A stretch of 64,000 bases of DNA from Terebella lapidaria. Taxonomy: Eukaryota; Annelida; Polychaeta; Terebellida; Terebellidae. Shown here one piece after another: positions 39,531 to 48,278 of the stretch. The position numbers and the translations under genes were made by a program. The notes under the pieces were generated by a model that was not told the DNA's origin, ran no database searches, and was given only the letters and a program-made list of their open reading frames with translations. The stretch lies in the NCBI GenBank assembly GCA_949152475.1, contig OX424564.1, positions 32,238,165-32,302,164 on the forward strand, in the 5' to 3' direction. Positions within the stretch are counted from its first letter, which is position 1; the number at the start of each line of letters is the position of its first letter.

Positions 39531-40270
39531 AATCTAGAGTTCCGAAGGACCAGTTGGATGAAGAGCAGCGCCAGGCGCTCCGCAGACTGCTGCGGCAGTA
39601 TGCGGATGTGTTTATGGGTCCGGACGGTGCGGTTGGCAAGACAGACGTTGCCAAACACCGCATCGACCTCCTGGACGAGCGTTCGATCAAACAACGTCTA
39701 CGGCGAGCAGCAATAGTGCACCAAGAGGTCATTGACCAGGAGGTGCAAAAGATGCTCGAGCTAGACATCAACGAACCCAGTGACAGCACTTGGGCAAGTC
39801 CTGTGGCTATGGTGAAGAAGGACGGCTCGTGGAGGTTCTGCGTTGACTATCGCAAGCTAAACGCTTGTCACGCGGAAGGACTCATATCCTCTCCCGCACA
39901 TCGAAGATACCTTCGATTCCCTGGCCGGGTCGCACTATTTCTGTATTTTGGACCTGGCCTTCGGGTATTGGCAGGTTGAGATGGAGGAGAGCGATAGGGC
40001 GAAGACTGCCTTCGTTACCAAGAATGGGCTCTACCAATTCAAGGTAATGCCGTTCGGGCTCTGTAACGCGCCAGCGACGTTTGAGCGCCTCATGGAGATG
40101 GTACTTAAAGGGTTCCTCTGGAAGCGATGTATGGTCTACATCGACGATGTCTTCATGTATGGCCGGTCGTTCGAGGAAACCCTCACCAACCTCCAGTTGC
40201 TGCTCCATCGCATCCGTGGAGCAGGCCTTAAGTTGAAGCCGAGTAAAAACATTTCGCGCAGGAAATCCTG
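39485..40270 (+). pseudogene. Reverse transcriptase domain of pol, frameshifted
   Basis: RNA-dependent DNA polymerase of the element. Family motifs are clear: ASPVAMVKKDGSWRFCVDYR (near 39790-39850, frame 39479-39979), then, after a frame change near 39868, LDLAFGYWQVEM, LYQFKVMPFGLCNAPATFE and the catalytic YIDD at 40137-40148 (frame 39948-40289). Another frame change near 40255 leads into the RNase H region. The key aspartates are present, so the damage is mostly by small indels. The gypsy pattern Y-x-D-D with PFGLCNAPATF is unambiguous. Confidence 0.9.
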
Positions 40271-40738
40271 TACTTGGGCTTCATGGTAACGGGCACCGGA
40301 GTCAGACCAGACCCCGCAAAGATAGCGGCCGTACAGAAATGGCCTCCGCCATGTAACGTGGCGGACGTGAGGTCCTTCTTGTGCTTCGCCAGCTATCACC
40401 GCCAATTTATTCGCGGCTTTGCGGAGATGGCGCGTCCCCTTACCATCCTCACGGAAAAGGGCGCCGATTTTGTTTGGTCCGCCGATCAGGCAGATGCCAT
40501 TTCGGAACTCCGGCAAGCTTTGGTAGCGGCCCCGGTGCTGCGGCACCCTCGTCCGGATTGCGAGTTCATCCTGGACACAGACGCGAGTAACTTTGCACTT
40601 GGCGGTGTCCTCTCGCAAATCGTGGACGGGCAAGAGCGGGTAGTAGCTTATGCAAGTGTGGCCTTGAGCCGCTCTCAAATGAACTACTGTACCACGCACC
40701 ACGAGTTGCTCGCGGTTGTTACCGGACGTGTCGGATGA
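40271..40738 (+). pseudogene. RT thumb/connection and truncated RNase H
   Basis: The frame 40274-40738 carries GVRPDPAKIAAVQKWPPP, VRSFLCFASYHRQFIRGFA and the RNase H start FILDTDASNFALGGVLSQ (first Asp codon at 40574), followed by VVAYASVALS and TTHHELLAVV. It ends abruptly after this last motif, where gypsy RNase H would continue for about 60 more residues with two further acidic residues. The missing part was replaced by a local duplication of sequence from downstream, so RNase H is inactive by deletion. Confidence 0.87.
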
Positions 40739-40954
40739 GGAGCCTAATTATCTAGGTGGCTACTCTCCGGCGCAGTTGGCTGCGAAGGAGAGAGCTGACA
40801 GTGCTCTGGCGCTGGCCAGAAACCCTCCAAGGATGAGCGGAAAACCTACAGGGAGGAGACCCAGTCTCTTATCTTCCAGTGGGAAAGACTCTCCTTGAGG
40901 GATGGCCTCTTGTACCGGCGCTATGAGCCACCGAGCCCACTGCCGCCTATATGG
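40722..40954 (+). repeat. Displaced copy of pol linker (partner at 41195-41451)
   Basis: The 233 bp from CCGGACGTGTCGGATGAGGA to CCGCCTATATGGC repeat at 41195-41451 (offset 473). The first copy lacks about 24 bp present in the second (after GCTCTGGC) and differs at a few bases. It directly abuts the truncated RNase H, suggesting one deletion-duplication event. Confidence 0.88.
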
Positions 40955-41194
40955 CGTGGTACAGATAACACGGCGGCTAACAACACGGTGGCCAGAGCAG
41001 CAAGAGTTCACTCCCGCGCGAGGACCCGCCGCTACAGGCGTTGGCGTCCCGCATTCGAAGCGGAAGTGCGGCTCAGCTCTAGCGAGTCCTCCTCGAGTCC
41101 GGCGGTGTACTCCTCGTGGGTACCCGCAGCATCCTCGGACGAGTCTGAGTATGAGCAGTCCTTGCCCCCTGTGGTGATGGTCGCTGCGGCGCAG

Positions 41195-41451
41195 CCGGAC
41201 GTGTCGGATGAGGAGCCTAATTATCTAGGTGGCTACTCTCCGGCGCAGTTGGCTGCGAAGCAGAGAGCTGACAGTGCTCTGGCACCGGTAATCAAAGCCC
41301 TTGAGGCCGGCCAGAAACCCTCCAAGGATGAGCGGAAAACCTACAGGGAGGAGACCCAGTCTCTTATCTTCCAGTGGGAAAGACTCTCCTTGAGGGATGG
41401 CCTCTTGTACCGGCGCTATGAGCCACCGAGCCCACTGCCGCCTATATGGCA
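41195..41451 (+). repeat. Pol linker, intact copy of the 41.2-kb repeat pair
   Basis: This copy lies in the continuous frame 40895-42157 leading into integrase, so it is the original position. The frame reads SDEEPNYLGGYSPAQLAAK and RDGLLYRRYEPPSPLPP just before the integrase zinc domain. Confidence 0.88.
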
Positions 41452-41950
41452 GTTGGTGCTTCCGGCGGAGCTGCGGAAAGAGGTGCTCCATCAGTTGCAT
41501 GACCTCCGGTTGACCGGTCATTTGGGAATCCGGAGGACCGTCCATAGGCTACAACAGCGCTTTCACTGGCCTGGTAGCAGTTTGGACGTGCAACGGTGGT
41601 GCGCAGCCTGCCCTCGGTGTCAAGCTCGGAAAGAAGTTCCGGCTCCTGGCCGCCACCCCTTAACCACGGTTAAGGCTGGCGCGCCTTTTGATCGGATAGC
41701 CTTGGATATACTGGATACCCACCGAGTCAACCCACGTGGTTTCCGGTACATCCTGGTGATTTTCGACTATTTCACCAAATATACCGATGCCTACCCACTG
41801 CGCCTCCAGACTGCGGACGAGGTAGCTCGGTTGCTGGTGAATAGATGGGTGGTGTACCATGGTGTACCTAAGCAGGTACACTCGGATCAGGGCACGCAAT
41901 TCGAAAGCAACCTGTTCCGGGGCCTAGCACAGATGATAGGTATCCGCAGG
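41195..41950 (+). pseudogene. Integrase, C-terminally truncated
   Basis: Inserts element DNA into the genome. The frame 40895-42157 holds an HHCC zinc domain (HDLRLTGHLG, then WCAACPRCQARK), then the core with the first catalytic Asp in FDRIALDILDTH and the second in VHSDQGTQFES (near 41885). About 17 codons after that the gypsy pattern stops, at QMIGIRRYPRS (41948). The segment with the catalytic Glu (normally near a GQVER-type motif) is absent. The rest of the frame to 42157 has no integrase similarity. A deletion or rearrangement at about 41948 therefore removed the end of pol. Confidence 0.88.
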
Positions 41951-42895
41951 TACCCCCGCTCCCTCCACCACCTGCGGATGACGGGCGGCCACGCCGGAAA
42001 CCTCGTGCGCCGACCCGATATGGGTGGGATTAACATTCCGCCCATGCGGATGCGTCTGCGGTATCCATCTATCACACCAGGGATGTATTTTAGGTCGTTC
42101 CGTGAGGATCCGCACGATTTTCCGCTCCGCATCCGCTCCGCATCCGCCCTCCCATAGTTTTCAGCACCAGGGACATGCGGATGGCCTGTCCGCACATTGT
42201 GGACGGCTGTCCGGCGTAATGCGCACAACGGTTACGCTGGCCGGACGAATTTACTGATTTGGTCGGACGCCCCTGGTCTCGGAACAGCCTCTTATGTGGC
42301 CAGACTGAGGTTGGGATTTACGTCCGCTACGGGAGAAGCGCCTTCCCACGGATTTGGGGAACTGGCTAATGGACGCTGGGATAGTGTCCGGACGTGAGGA
42401 TTGACGTCCGCGGTTCGTCCGCGTGACTCGTCCGGCACTCCGGACGCTTTAAGATGACTCACTTCGGTGTAGTTATTCCCCATGCGCCACTACTATCAGT
42501 GTTATAGTAGGTTAAGGTTTCTTGCAGCAGGAAACCGTTTACCATTATTTGTAATGGACCGGCTGTTAAGTCCGCGCGTGCGGACCAGCCGCGGTAGTGG
42601 GGGACGCTCATCTTTGTCTGGATCGCACCTTATAATTCGCGGTCTGGCCGGGATGACCGGATCCCCGGCCCCTTTCTAAGAAGGGGGTCGTATTGTACAT
42701 GCGCAGCATACTTTGTGGCTTATAATCCCGATTCATTATCATCGGATAAGGTCAATATGCCAATACATGGTGGGCGTTCGTCCTGAACTCGTTCGTCCGC
42801 GGGCAGCTGCGGACGTCCGCCGGCTATTGATTTCACCATGTTAGGGATCCTCTAGATTGGGCGCCGGCATGACGGGTACATCCCCCTAGCCATAG
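41951..42895 (+). other. Non-coding GC-rich segment with a second polypurine-like tract
   Basis: No long open frame. The segment is full of GTCCG/CCGGAC words like the coding parts nearby, so it may be scrambled element sequence. CTAAGAAGGGGGTCG at 42677-42691 closely matches the true polypurine tract (TAAGAAGGGGGTAA before the 3' LTR). It is followed by TATTGTACATGCGCAG, which could be the start of a different LTR. This hints at a hybrid origin of the 3' half. Confidence 0.5.
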
Positions 42896-43040
42896 ATGCT
42901 AAGGCCCATGCCGGCTCCGCGTCTAATCTATTGGTTCCGCGCTCCGGTAGTCGTTTGGATAGGCTCTAGGACAGGTCCTTATATGCGCGCCAATACGGTA
43001 GATGCTATCGATGCAGATTCAAGCCGCAAGGTACTCCAAA

Positions 43041-43206
43041 AAGTCATAATTTATATACAAGATAATTATGTCGTATATACGAGATATACAAGTCGTATGT
43101 ACGAGATAATATGTCATATATACGAGATACAGACAAGTCCTATACATATACTAGGTAATATGTCGTATATACAAGATATATATAAGTCGTATATACAAGA
43201 TATTAT
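43041..43206 (+). repeat. AT-rich minisatellite with TCGTATATACGA palindromes
   Basis: Six to seven imperfect units of about 22-28 bp based on GTCGTATATACGAGATAT lie inside otherwise GC-rich element DNA. The frame 42896-44656 happens to stay open through it. Confidence 0.85.
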
Positions 43207-43211
43207 TTTTT

Positions 43212-43229
43212 TTCACCATGTCCTTTCAG
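43212..43229 (+). promoter_or_regulatory. Candidate 3' splice site before the downstream ORFs
   Basis: A T-rich tract followed by CACCATGTCCTTTCAG ends at 43229, 14 bases upstream of the ATG at 43244. The context resembles a strong animal splice acceptor, and a spliced subgenomic mRNA is the usual way to express a reading frame in the env position. The donor was not identified. Confidence 0.4.
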
Positions 43230-43243
43230 AGCTTCCGTATGAT

Positions 43244-44656
43244 ATGTCTGAAGAGAGTGACGGTTGGGATAAAGATGAGGCCCGGGGAGGGAAGGTGCCT
43301 CCGGACAGTGATCGCGAGATCCAGTCCGGAGATGAGTCTCTTGAGCGCGGTAACTCGTACTCGAGACCACTAGCTAGGCCGGAGGGTGATGACCGCGAGG
43401 GCATCCCCGAACGGGCCTATGTGGGTTCTGCGGAATCCAGCTCCGGCACCGAGTCCGAGACCGGGACCGATGCCGAGAGGGAGGTTGCAGTGGACCGCAC
43501 CGTGGAGAGCAACTTGGCTGCTATAGGCGCCGAGAAGCTCCTAAATCCGTCTCCACTTCCGGGCGTGAAAGTGCTGATGGACTACGGTGAGTCGGGACCT
43601 GCAGTTGTGGATATTGAGTTACATCCGTCCGCGGAGATGCTTGCGTCTCTAGGACCGGATGAGAGTACTCGTCCGGAGACCTGTCCGGATGGCCACGGCC
43701 GTCCGGACACCAGTTCCGGCTGGAACTCCTCGGTGTCCGCACCTGCGGAGTCTGGTCCGCACGACCAGGGGGCACCTGGGACTTGGGCGGAACGAGTTGA
43801 GGCGGCTGAGCAAGCTGCGTCCTCGGATCTGGCTCAGGTGCAGGAGCCCCGCCCGATGGAAACCGAGAGCAAGGATGTTGGGTTCACATCGCCCATCTCT
43901 AAACGCACTCGCCGTCAGGCTAAAGAGATTGCCAGAAAGCAGTGGGAGGCCGAGCAGAAGTTAGAGGCCGCCGACCGCGGGCAATCTGAGTCGGGATCCG
44001 ACCGGGATTTAGACTCCGCCCCTCCACGGAAGAAGTCCGGACCTAAGTCCGGAGGACCTAAGCCGCTGGCGCCTAAGCCGGACGGCGAGTCAGGGTCCTT
44101 CGCCAAGTCCGGAGGCACTAAGGCGCCAAATCCCTCGGGAGGCAGTGCGGACAGTGCCTCCGCAGGGTCCTACCAGGGTGCGGGAGGTTCCAGCAAGCAG
44201 ACGCCCTCCGGGGCCCCAAAAGGAACCTCCTCCGGCAAGGTCTCCGGCCAGTCAAAGCCGTCCGGAGCCGCGGAGAGTGGGTCGAGTCCAGTGGATAAAG
44301 GGCACCCCTTGCCACAGCGAGGAGATCTCTGCTTGGAGCTCCTCCGCCGGCAAGCGAGGAAGGACGGGGCTTCGGACCTGTCCGATGCCGCACTGGACGC
44401 GGGGTGGCAGGCTCACTGCAAGGAGCAGGAGAAAGCCGCCGCTCAGCGCGCGCAGAGTGTGCCTCGACAACCCAGGTCGAGTAATCGTTCGGGGACCCCC
44501 AAGAAACAACGGACGTCCTCGGAGCAGCCGTCTCTCCAGAGGCTCAGCTGCGGGCCACCATGGGCCCCGAACTCCCTAGTGTGTGTCAGGGGCACATGTT
44601 TCTTGTGCGCTATGGCAGGGACTCGTACAACCGACGTACGTCGGAGGTGGGTTTGA
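43244..44656 (+). CDS. Retrotransposon accessory ORF A, acidic/low-complexity protein, 470 aa
   Basis: Unknown protein encoded downstream of pol. I chose the ATG at 43244 (MSEESDGWDKDEARGG) because an upstream ATG at 42896 in the same frame would read through the minisatellite. The N-terminal 200 residues are rich in Glu, Asp, Ser and Pro. A basic, helical stretch SPISKRTRRQAKEIARKQW lies near residues 215-235 and could be a nuclear-localisation or nucleic-acid-binding segment. Residues 260-350 are Gly/Ser/Pro/Lys-rich with repeated KSGG-like words. A short ordered-looking segment LELLRRQARKDGASDLSDAA follows. There is no signal peptide or membrane segment, so it is not a typical envelope. 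Its 3' end overlaps ORF B by 97 bp in a different frame. Confidence 0.7.
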   Translation: MSEESDGWDKDEARGGKVPPDSDREIQSGDESLERGNSYSRPLARPEGDDREGIPERAYVGSAESSSGTESETGTDAEREVAVDRTVESNLAAIGAEKLLNPSPLPGVKVLMDYGESGPAVVDIELHPSAEMLASLGPDESTRPETCPDGHGRPDTSSGWNSSVSAPAESGPHDQGAPGTWAERVEAAEQAASSDLAQVQEPRPMETESKDVGFTSPISKRTRRQAKEIARKQWEAEQKLEAADRGQSESGSDRDLDSAPPRKKSGPKSGGPKPLAPKPDGESGSFAKSGGTKAPNPSGGSADSASAGSYQGAGGSSKQTPSGAPKGTSSGKVSGQSKPSGAAESGSSPVDKGHPLPQRGDLCLELLRRQARKDGASDLSDAALDAGWQAHCKEQEKAAAQRAQSVPRQPRSSNRSGTPKKQRTSSEQPSLQRLSCGPPWAPNSLVCVRGTCFLCAMAGTRTTDVRRRWV

Positions 44657-45948
44657 CAGCCGACACGCCGTTCAAACGGCCTCGTCCACTCACGGACGAG
44701 GAGCATGCCGGGCTGCCACCTGAGACGGAGGATGGGGTGATTTGCCCCCTCTGCCCGATGTCCCTGGATGGGTATAGGGATCCGCATGGTGCGCTCAATC
44801 GGGACCGTAGGTACCCTTCCTACGACCACCTGAGCCGGCACATTGCGGGGTACCATTACCCCTGGGTGAAGATGTTTGTCTGCCGGAGGTGCTATTCACG
44901 CACCCCCGAGGAGAAATACTTCCCCAGTTTAGAGGCCCTGAACTCTCACCGCGCCGGTGCACACCGCAGTGAGGGTGTTCATCTCACTGGAAATGAGGTG
45001 GGGCCTGTATTCAATTTTGGATACATTCCACCTCGGATGGCGACGGGCATGATTCCAACTTCCCCGTCGAGAAACCGTGTCTTCCATTACGGTCCGTGGT
45101 GCTTCGCACAACGCGTCATGGACGATAACTGGAAAGAATCTGGCATCGTGTCGGCAGGCTCAAGCTACGCAGCTCGCCTGACGGCAACCATGGGCCAGAC
45201 CCCGGCGGAGTACAAGACGGCAGCAGAGGCTGTCCGTCAACCGCCGGGAGATCCAGTTGTGGAAGAGCGGAACCGGATCACCGTCGTTGTGTCCGAGATG
45301 CCGAAGATAGCGGCACGGACACGCGCCGCGTCTCCGAAGCGTCGCGCCCCATCACAGACTCAGGGGAAGAGCTCGTCCGCCGGAACTGCTCCGGCCCGGA
45401 CGACACCCCTGCAGTCTCCGGGCGCTCTGACCCTGGAGGAATATCCGGGCTTGCTGGAGGTGACGGTTCCTGCGGGACCGTCAGAGGGACGTGTGGTGGC
45501 GGACACCACCGCCTCCTCGAGTTCCACGTCGGTGGTCAGACCTAAGACCCCACGTGAGACTCCCTCCACTGCAAGTGGTTCCGGACGTGCGGCACCTCTC
45601 TCGAGGTCGGCGTCCACGTCCTCCGTTTCGATTGGGGGAACATCCGCGAGATGGCAAAGTGTGGCCTCCCTGGATATGGATTCCCTCGATCCAATGGAGG
45701 ATGTGCTCCGGCAGTACGGTCCTACGTCCGCCAGAGCCTATCAGACTTTCCGCGAGTCTGTGGGCCAGGTGGTCGGCCATCGTCGTGATGGTATGGACCG
45801 GATACCGCTGGACCCAGCGTTGGCTAACCTGCCAGTACCCCTAGCCATCGGTGACTTGGGGTCCGCGGGTGTAGCCGCGTTGGCTCGCGTTCGGGAAGAG
45901 CACCCCTGGGATCATCCCCAGAGAGGCAGGCTCACCCAAGCGGCGTAG
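44560..45948 (+). CDS. Retrotransposon accessory ORF B, two C2H2-type zinc fingers, 462 aa
   Basis: Function unknown; nucleic-acid binding is inferred from the fingers. The start ATG at 44560 sits in a textbook Kozak context (GGGCCACCATGG). Finger 1: Cys62-x2-Cys65, then His94-x4-His99. Finger 2: Cys108-x2-Cys111, then His130-x4-His135, with the hydrophobic pattern FPSLEALNSH expected of C2H2. Residues 230-370 are Ser/Thr/Pro-rich and basic in part (SPKRRAPSQTQGK). The last 90 residues (SLDPMEDVLRQYGP onward) look folded. The frame ends with an amber codon (45946-45948) but remains open beyond it into ORF C. C2H2 pairs are known in Gag or ORF proteins of some retroelements; I cannot assign this one to a family. 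Confidence 0.75.
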   Translation: MGPELPSVCQGHMFLVRYGRDSYNRRTSEVGLTADTPFKRPRPLTDEEHAGLPPETEDGVICPLCPMSLDGYRDPHGALNRDRRYPSYDHLSRHIAGYHYPWVKMFVCRRCYSRTPEEKYFPSLEALNSHRAGAHRSEGVHLTGNEVGPVFNFGYIPPRMATGMIPTSPSRNRVFHYGPWCFAQRVMDDNWKESGIVSAGSSYAARLTATMGQTPAEYKTAAEAVRQPPGDPVVEERNRITVVVSEMPKIAARTRAASPKRRAPSQTQGKSSSAGTAPARTTPLQSPGALTLEEYPGLLEVTVPAGPSEGRVVADTTASSSSTSVVRPKTPRETPSTASGSGRAAPLSRSASTSSVSIGGTSARWQSVASLDMDSLDPMEDVLRQYGPTSARAYQTFRESVGQVVGHRRDGMDRIPLDPALANLPVPLAIGDLGSAGVAALARVREEHPWDHPQRGRLTQAA

Positions 45949-45963
45949 TATCTCGTAGCGGAG

Positions 45964-46668
45964 ATGGACCGCTCTCTGGAACGGCTCAGCCGGTACCGCG
46001 CGGAGGCCTCTTGTGCCGCTTGTAATTTGGCGCACGATCAGGGCCTCATGGAAGGTACCCGGCGGAGCTTTGAGAGCTTCCGGACTCTGTCCGCGGAACG
46101 TGAGCGGCAAGCCTTCGAACAGGGAAAGGCTGCCGCCCGTGCCGCTGAGTCCGCTCAGTCCTCTGTCTCCGCCGAGATGACCGCTAGGATGCAGCAACTG
46201 GAGGCTGAGAACGAGGAGCTACGGCGACGCTTACGCGAAGCCGAGGCTGCTCAGACTCGCCTGTTCCAGGGCGTTGATGACCCCGCGTCATCTGCCTTGG
46301 ACCGGTCGGCTGTCCAGCGGGCGGATGATGCTTTGGAGTTGGCCATCTTCCCTAACCTCGCCAGGATATGGGGAGAGTGCACGGCCGGCGTCCAGCGCAC
46401 CCGTGATGTGGTAGAGATGTTCAGCGTCGTGGCTAGCCGCGGCGCTACAGCTCTACCCGCCTCTCTGGCATTGGCCCCCGCCGGGCCTGGTATGCAGGGC
46501 AGCCCGCATAAGCCCCTGCAACCGCCACCAGGCCTGCCTCGTCCGCCCGTGCAGCCGGATTTCTCACTACCGGCTCCGCTGCAACCGCAGCATAGGGACC
46601 CTTCTCCGCCACCGACTTCCAAGACAGGCGGCACGGACGAGGAGCCGATGCAGGAGGGGACAGGCTAG
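45964..46668 (+). CDS. Retrotransposon accessory ORF C, coiled-coil protein, 234 aa
   Basis: In the same frame as ORF B, separated only by TAG and five codons, so B and C were probably one protein of about 700 residues or are joined by stop-codon readthrough. Residues about 40-105 form a charged helix with a clear coiled-coil register, including MTARMQQLEAENEELRRRL. Residues 100-160 are mixed and may be globular (LELAIFPNLARIWGE). The tail from about residue 165 is Pro-rich (KPLQPPPGLPRPPVQP). The layout of fingers, coiled coil and Pro-rich tail suggests a self-assembling nucleic-acid-binding protein, but that is inference. Confidence 0.7.
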   Translation: MDRSLERLSRYRAEASCAACNLAHDQGLMEGTRRSFESFRTLSAERERQAFEQGKAAARAAESAQSSVSAEMTARMQQLEAENEELRRRLREAEAAQTRLFQGVDDPASSALDRSAVQRADDALELAIFPNLARIWGECTAGVQRTRDVVEMFSVVASRGATALPASLALAPAGPGMQGSPHKPLQPPPGLPRPPVQPDFSLPAPLQPQHRDPSPPPTSKTGGTDEEPMQEGTG

Positions 46669-47158
46669 GTTCTAGGGCCGCGACGAGCCGGAGTCGCTTC
46701 GGCGGCTCCGCCCCGCCTCAGATCCGTCCTGCGGGTCTGGGGTGCCGGTCGGTAGGGCGGCCGGCAACACTTTTTAGAGGTACTACCACTTTTGATCACT
46801 CGGTGTGTCATTTTACAAAATTTCTAAATTTAAAGTTTAACCTTAAAGCTCTTCCAAAGACTCGACACACCGTCACTTCCGGCGGATGACCTCTCAAGGT
46901 CATCAACCTTTTTGGACTACCTCGGTCGAAATTTTAGCTTGTTTATTAGGGTATTCCAAATTTCAAAGCGCATTATAGTTTACCCCGTAAGTCCAGGGGT
47001 CGTCCCCCATTCTTCCAAAAGGGACTCTTAAAGTCCTAGTCTGTTGCGTCGTGACTTCTGGGTACCGCTCACCTTGCTTCCTTCGGTCCGCCATGTGATG
47101 CCCTCGTCGTGTTTGGCTGTTTTGGGCGCAGGCGGAGCATGTTGGGGACCAACATTGT
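46669..47158 (+). other. 3' untranslated part of the retrotransposon
   Basis: Between ORF C and the polypurine tract. GC content falls here. No open frame of note was seen in the sense direction. A short inverted pair (ACTCGGTGTGTCATTTT at 46798 and CTCGACACACCGTCA at 46860) could form a hairpin. Confidence 0.6.
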
Positions 47159-47171
47159 AAGAAGGGGGTAA
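47159..47171 (+). other. Polypurine tract
   Basis: AAGAAGGGGGTAA immediately precedes the TG of the 3' LTR. It is the expected primer for plus-strand synthesis. Confidence 0.85.
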
Positions 47172-47906
47172 TGTGGCGATTTTGCCCTAAGATCACGGCA
47201 GGTGATTGTAAAACCACATCCCATTTATATGGCCTTTGTTTTGACACAGCTCCGTTCGAGCGTGCGTTGCCACGGCGACGCTTTGTAATTTACGTTCCAG
47301 TAAACTATAACAATGGTTTGATTACGCTTCGCTTGCAGCCTCTAGTTTCTGGTGTATTATATATACACTGGAAGCGACTCGGTCGAGGAGATTGTCCGAG
47401 AGAGAGTAACAAGGCAGCACTCGAGGCTCACCATGAGCTTTGAGTCTCCGTGTTGTTGGTAGAGGCCCCGTGGGGGCCCTGGGGACAATTTCCATGGGGG
47501 GGCCCGGGCTGGAGGAGACGAGTTGCTGACTCGGGGGCGCAAGCCCTGTGGATCGCCAGTTCTCCTCCTTCCCGGGACGATGCGACGTATATAGGCTCTG
47601 GCAGACAGTCGGGCTGGTGCAGAGTTCCATCTCTGCCTCAGGGCCGTCGGCGAGTCCGGAGAGCAATATGCCCACGTGTACGGGTTCCGTGGGGCCGCTT
47701 CCATGGCCTCTCGGGCTCTACACACGGCTACATTGCCATTATGATGTATAATGCATGTAATATGTGATGATATTGATGATGATGATGATGTGTTGTACCA
47801 TGTGGTGATGTATGAGATCCGGGCTCGTTCCGGACGGACTGGTACCTGGTTGGGATAGCTGTAGGGTATCGCCCGGGCGCCCCGTACTGGGCGTCAGAAC
47901 GTTACA
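47172..47906 (+). repeat. 3' LTR of the gypsy element
   Basis: 735 bp, TGTGGCGATT...CGTTACA, followed by CAGA (47907-47910), the right copy of the target-site duplication. It differs from the 5' LTR by about 26 substitutions plus a one-base and a four-base length change. It keeps the TATA-like motif and, being the copy nearest the transporter gene, could act as an outward promoter. Confidence 0.96.
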
Positions 47907-47910
47907 CAGA

Positions 47911-48278
47911 TTATAATTGGTTGTCCTCAACCCTATTTTCAACCTGATTTTCATTACGCAAAGTATAATTATATTCACATGATGTATCTATTACTGGCTT
48001 GTTGTCTGGTTTCTGTTAGGCAGACGCGGACACAATTGTTGACTACAAGTTGAAAAAAAACACTGGTTAGTTTAAACGATTTGTGAGCAATGTACATTGT
48101 ACATCGACTTTTCTATTCAAATTAAAAATCGTTTGGTACGTGTCAATGATCTTCACTTTCAAACCGGTAATTGACTATTTCAGGATCTGGTAATTAATAT
48201 TTATAAATCAATGCTTGACAACTGAGTGTTTCAAACAGCCATTTATTTCAATTCGAAGAACGATATATTATGCAGAAA
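47911..48278 (+). other. 5' flank of the SLC7A9-like gene
   Basis: 368 bp of AT-rich DNA separate the LTR from the predicted start codon. I see no clear TATA box or initiator. Any native promoter is either within this interval or was separated from the gene by the 14.7-kb insertion. Confidence 0.5.

Larger units (their letters stand above)
33168..47906 (+). mobile_element. Ty3/gypsy-type LTR retrotransposon, 14.7 kb, defective, with extra 3' ORFs
   Basis: Two LTRs of about 730 bp, both TG...CA, are flanked by a 4-bp direct repeat CAGA (33164-33167 and 47907-47910). A primer-binding site follows the left LTR and a polypurine tract precedes the right one. In order the interior holds gag, protease, an identical second gag-protease, reverse transcriptase, a truncated RNase H and a truncated integrase. 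RT before integrase places it with Ty3/gypsy rather than copia. Then come about 900 bp of non-coding DNA and three open frames (43244-46668) in the env position. The element is clearly more GC-rich than its surroundings. By eye the LTRs differ by about 26 substitutions and two small indels (roughly 3.5%), so the insertion is not recent. Several frameshifts, deletions and the loss of the integrase glutamate indicate that it cannot move on its own. Confidence 0.96.

Noticed and set aside
42896..43243. Upstream start for accessory ORF A (586 codons)
   Set aside because: This extension would translate the AT-rich minisatellite and has no protein-like pattern. The ATG at 43244 follows a good splice acceptor.
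43244..46668. Envelope glycoprotein gene (endogenous retrovirus)
   Set aside because: No signal peptide, furin-type site, fusion segment or transmembrane helix is visible in any of the three frames. Zinc fingers and a coiled coil point elsewhere.
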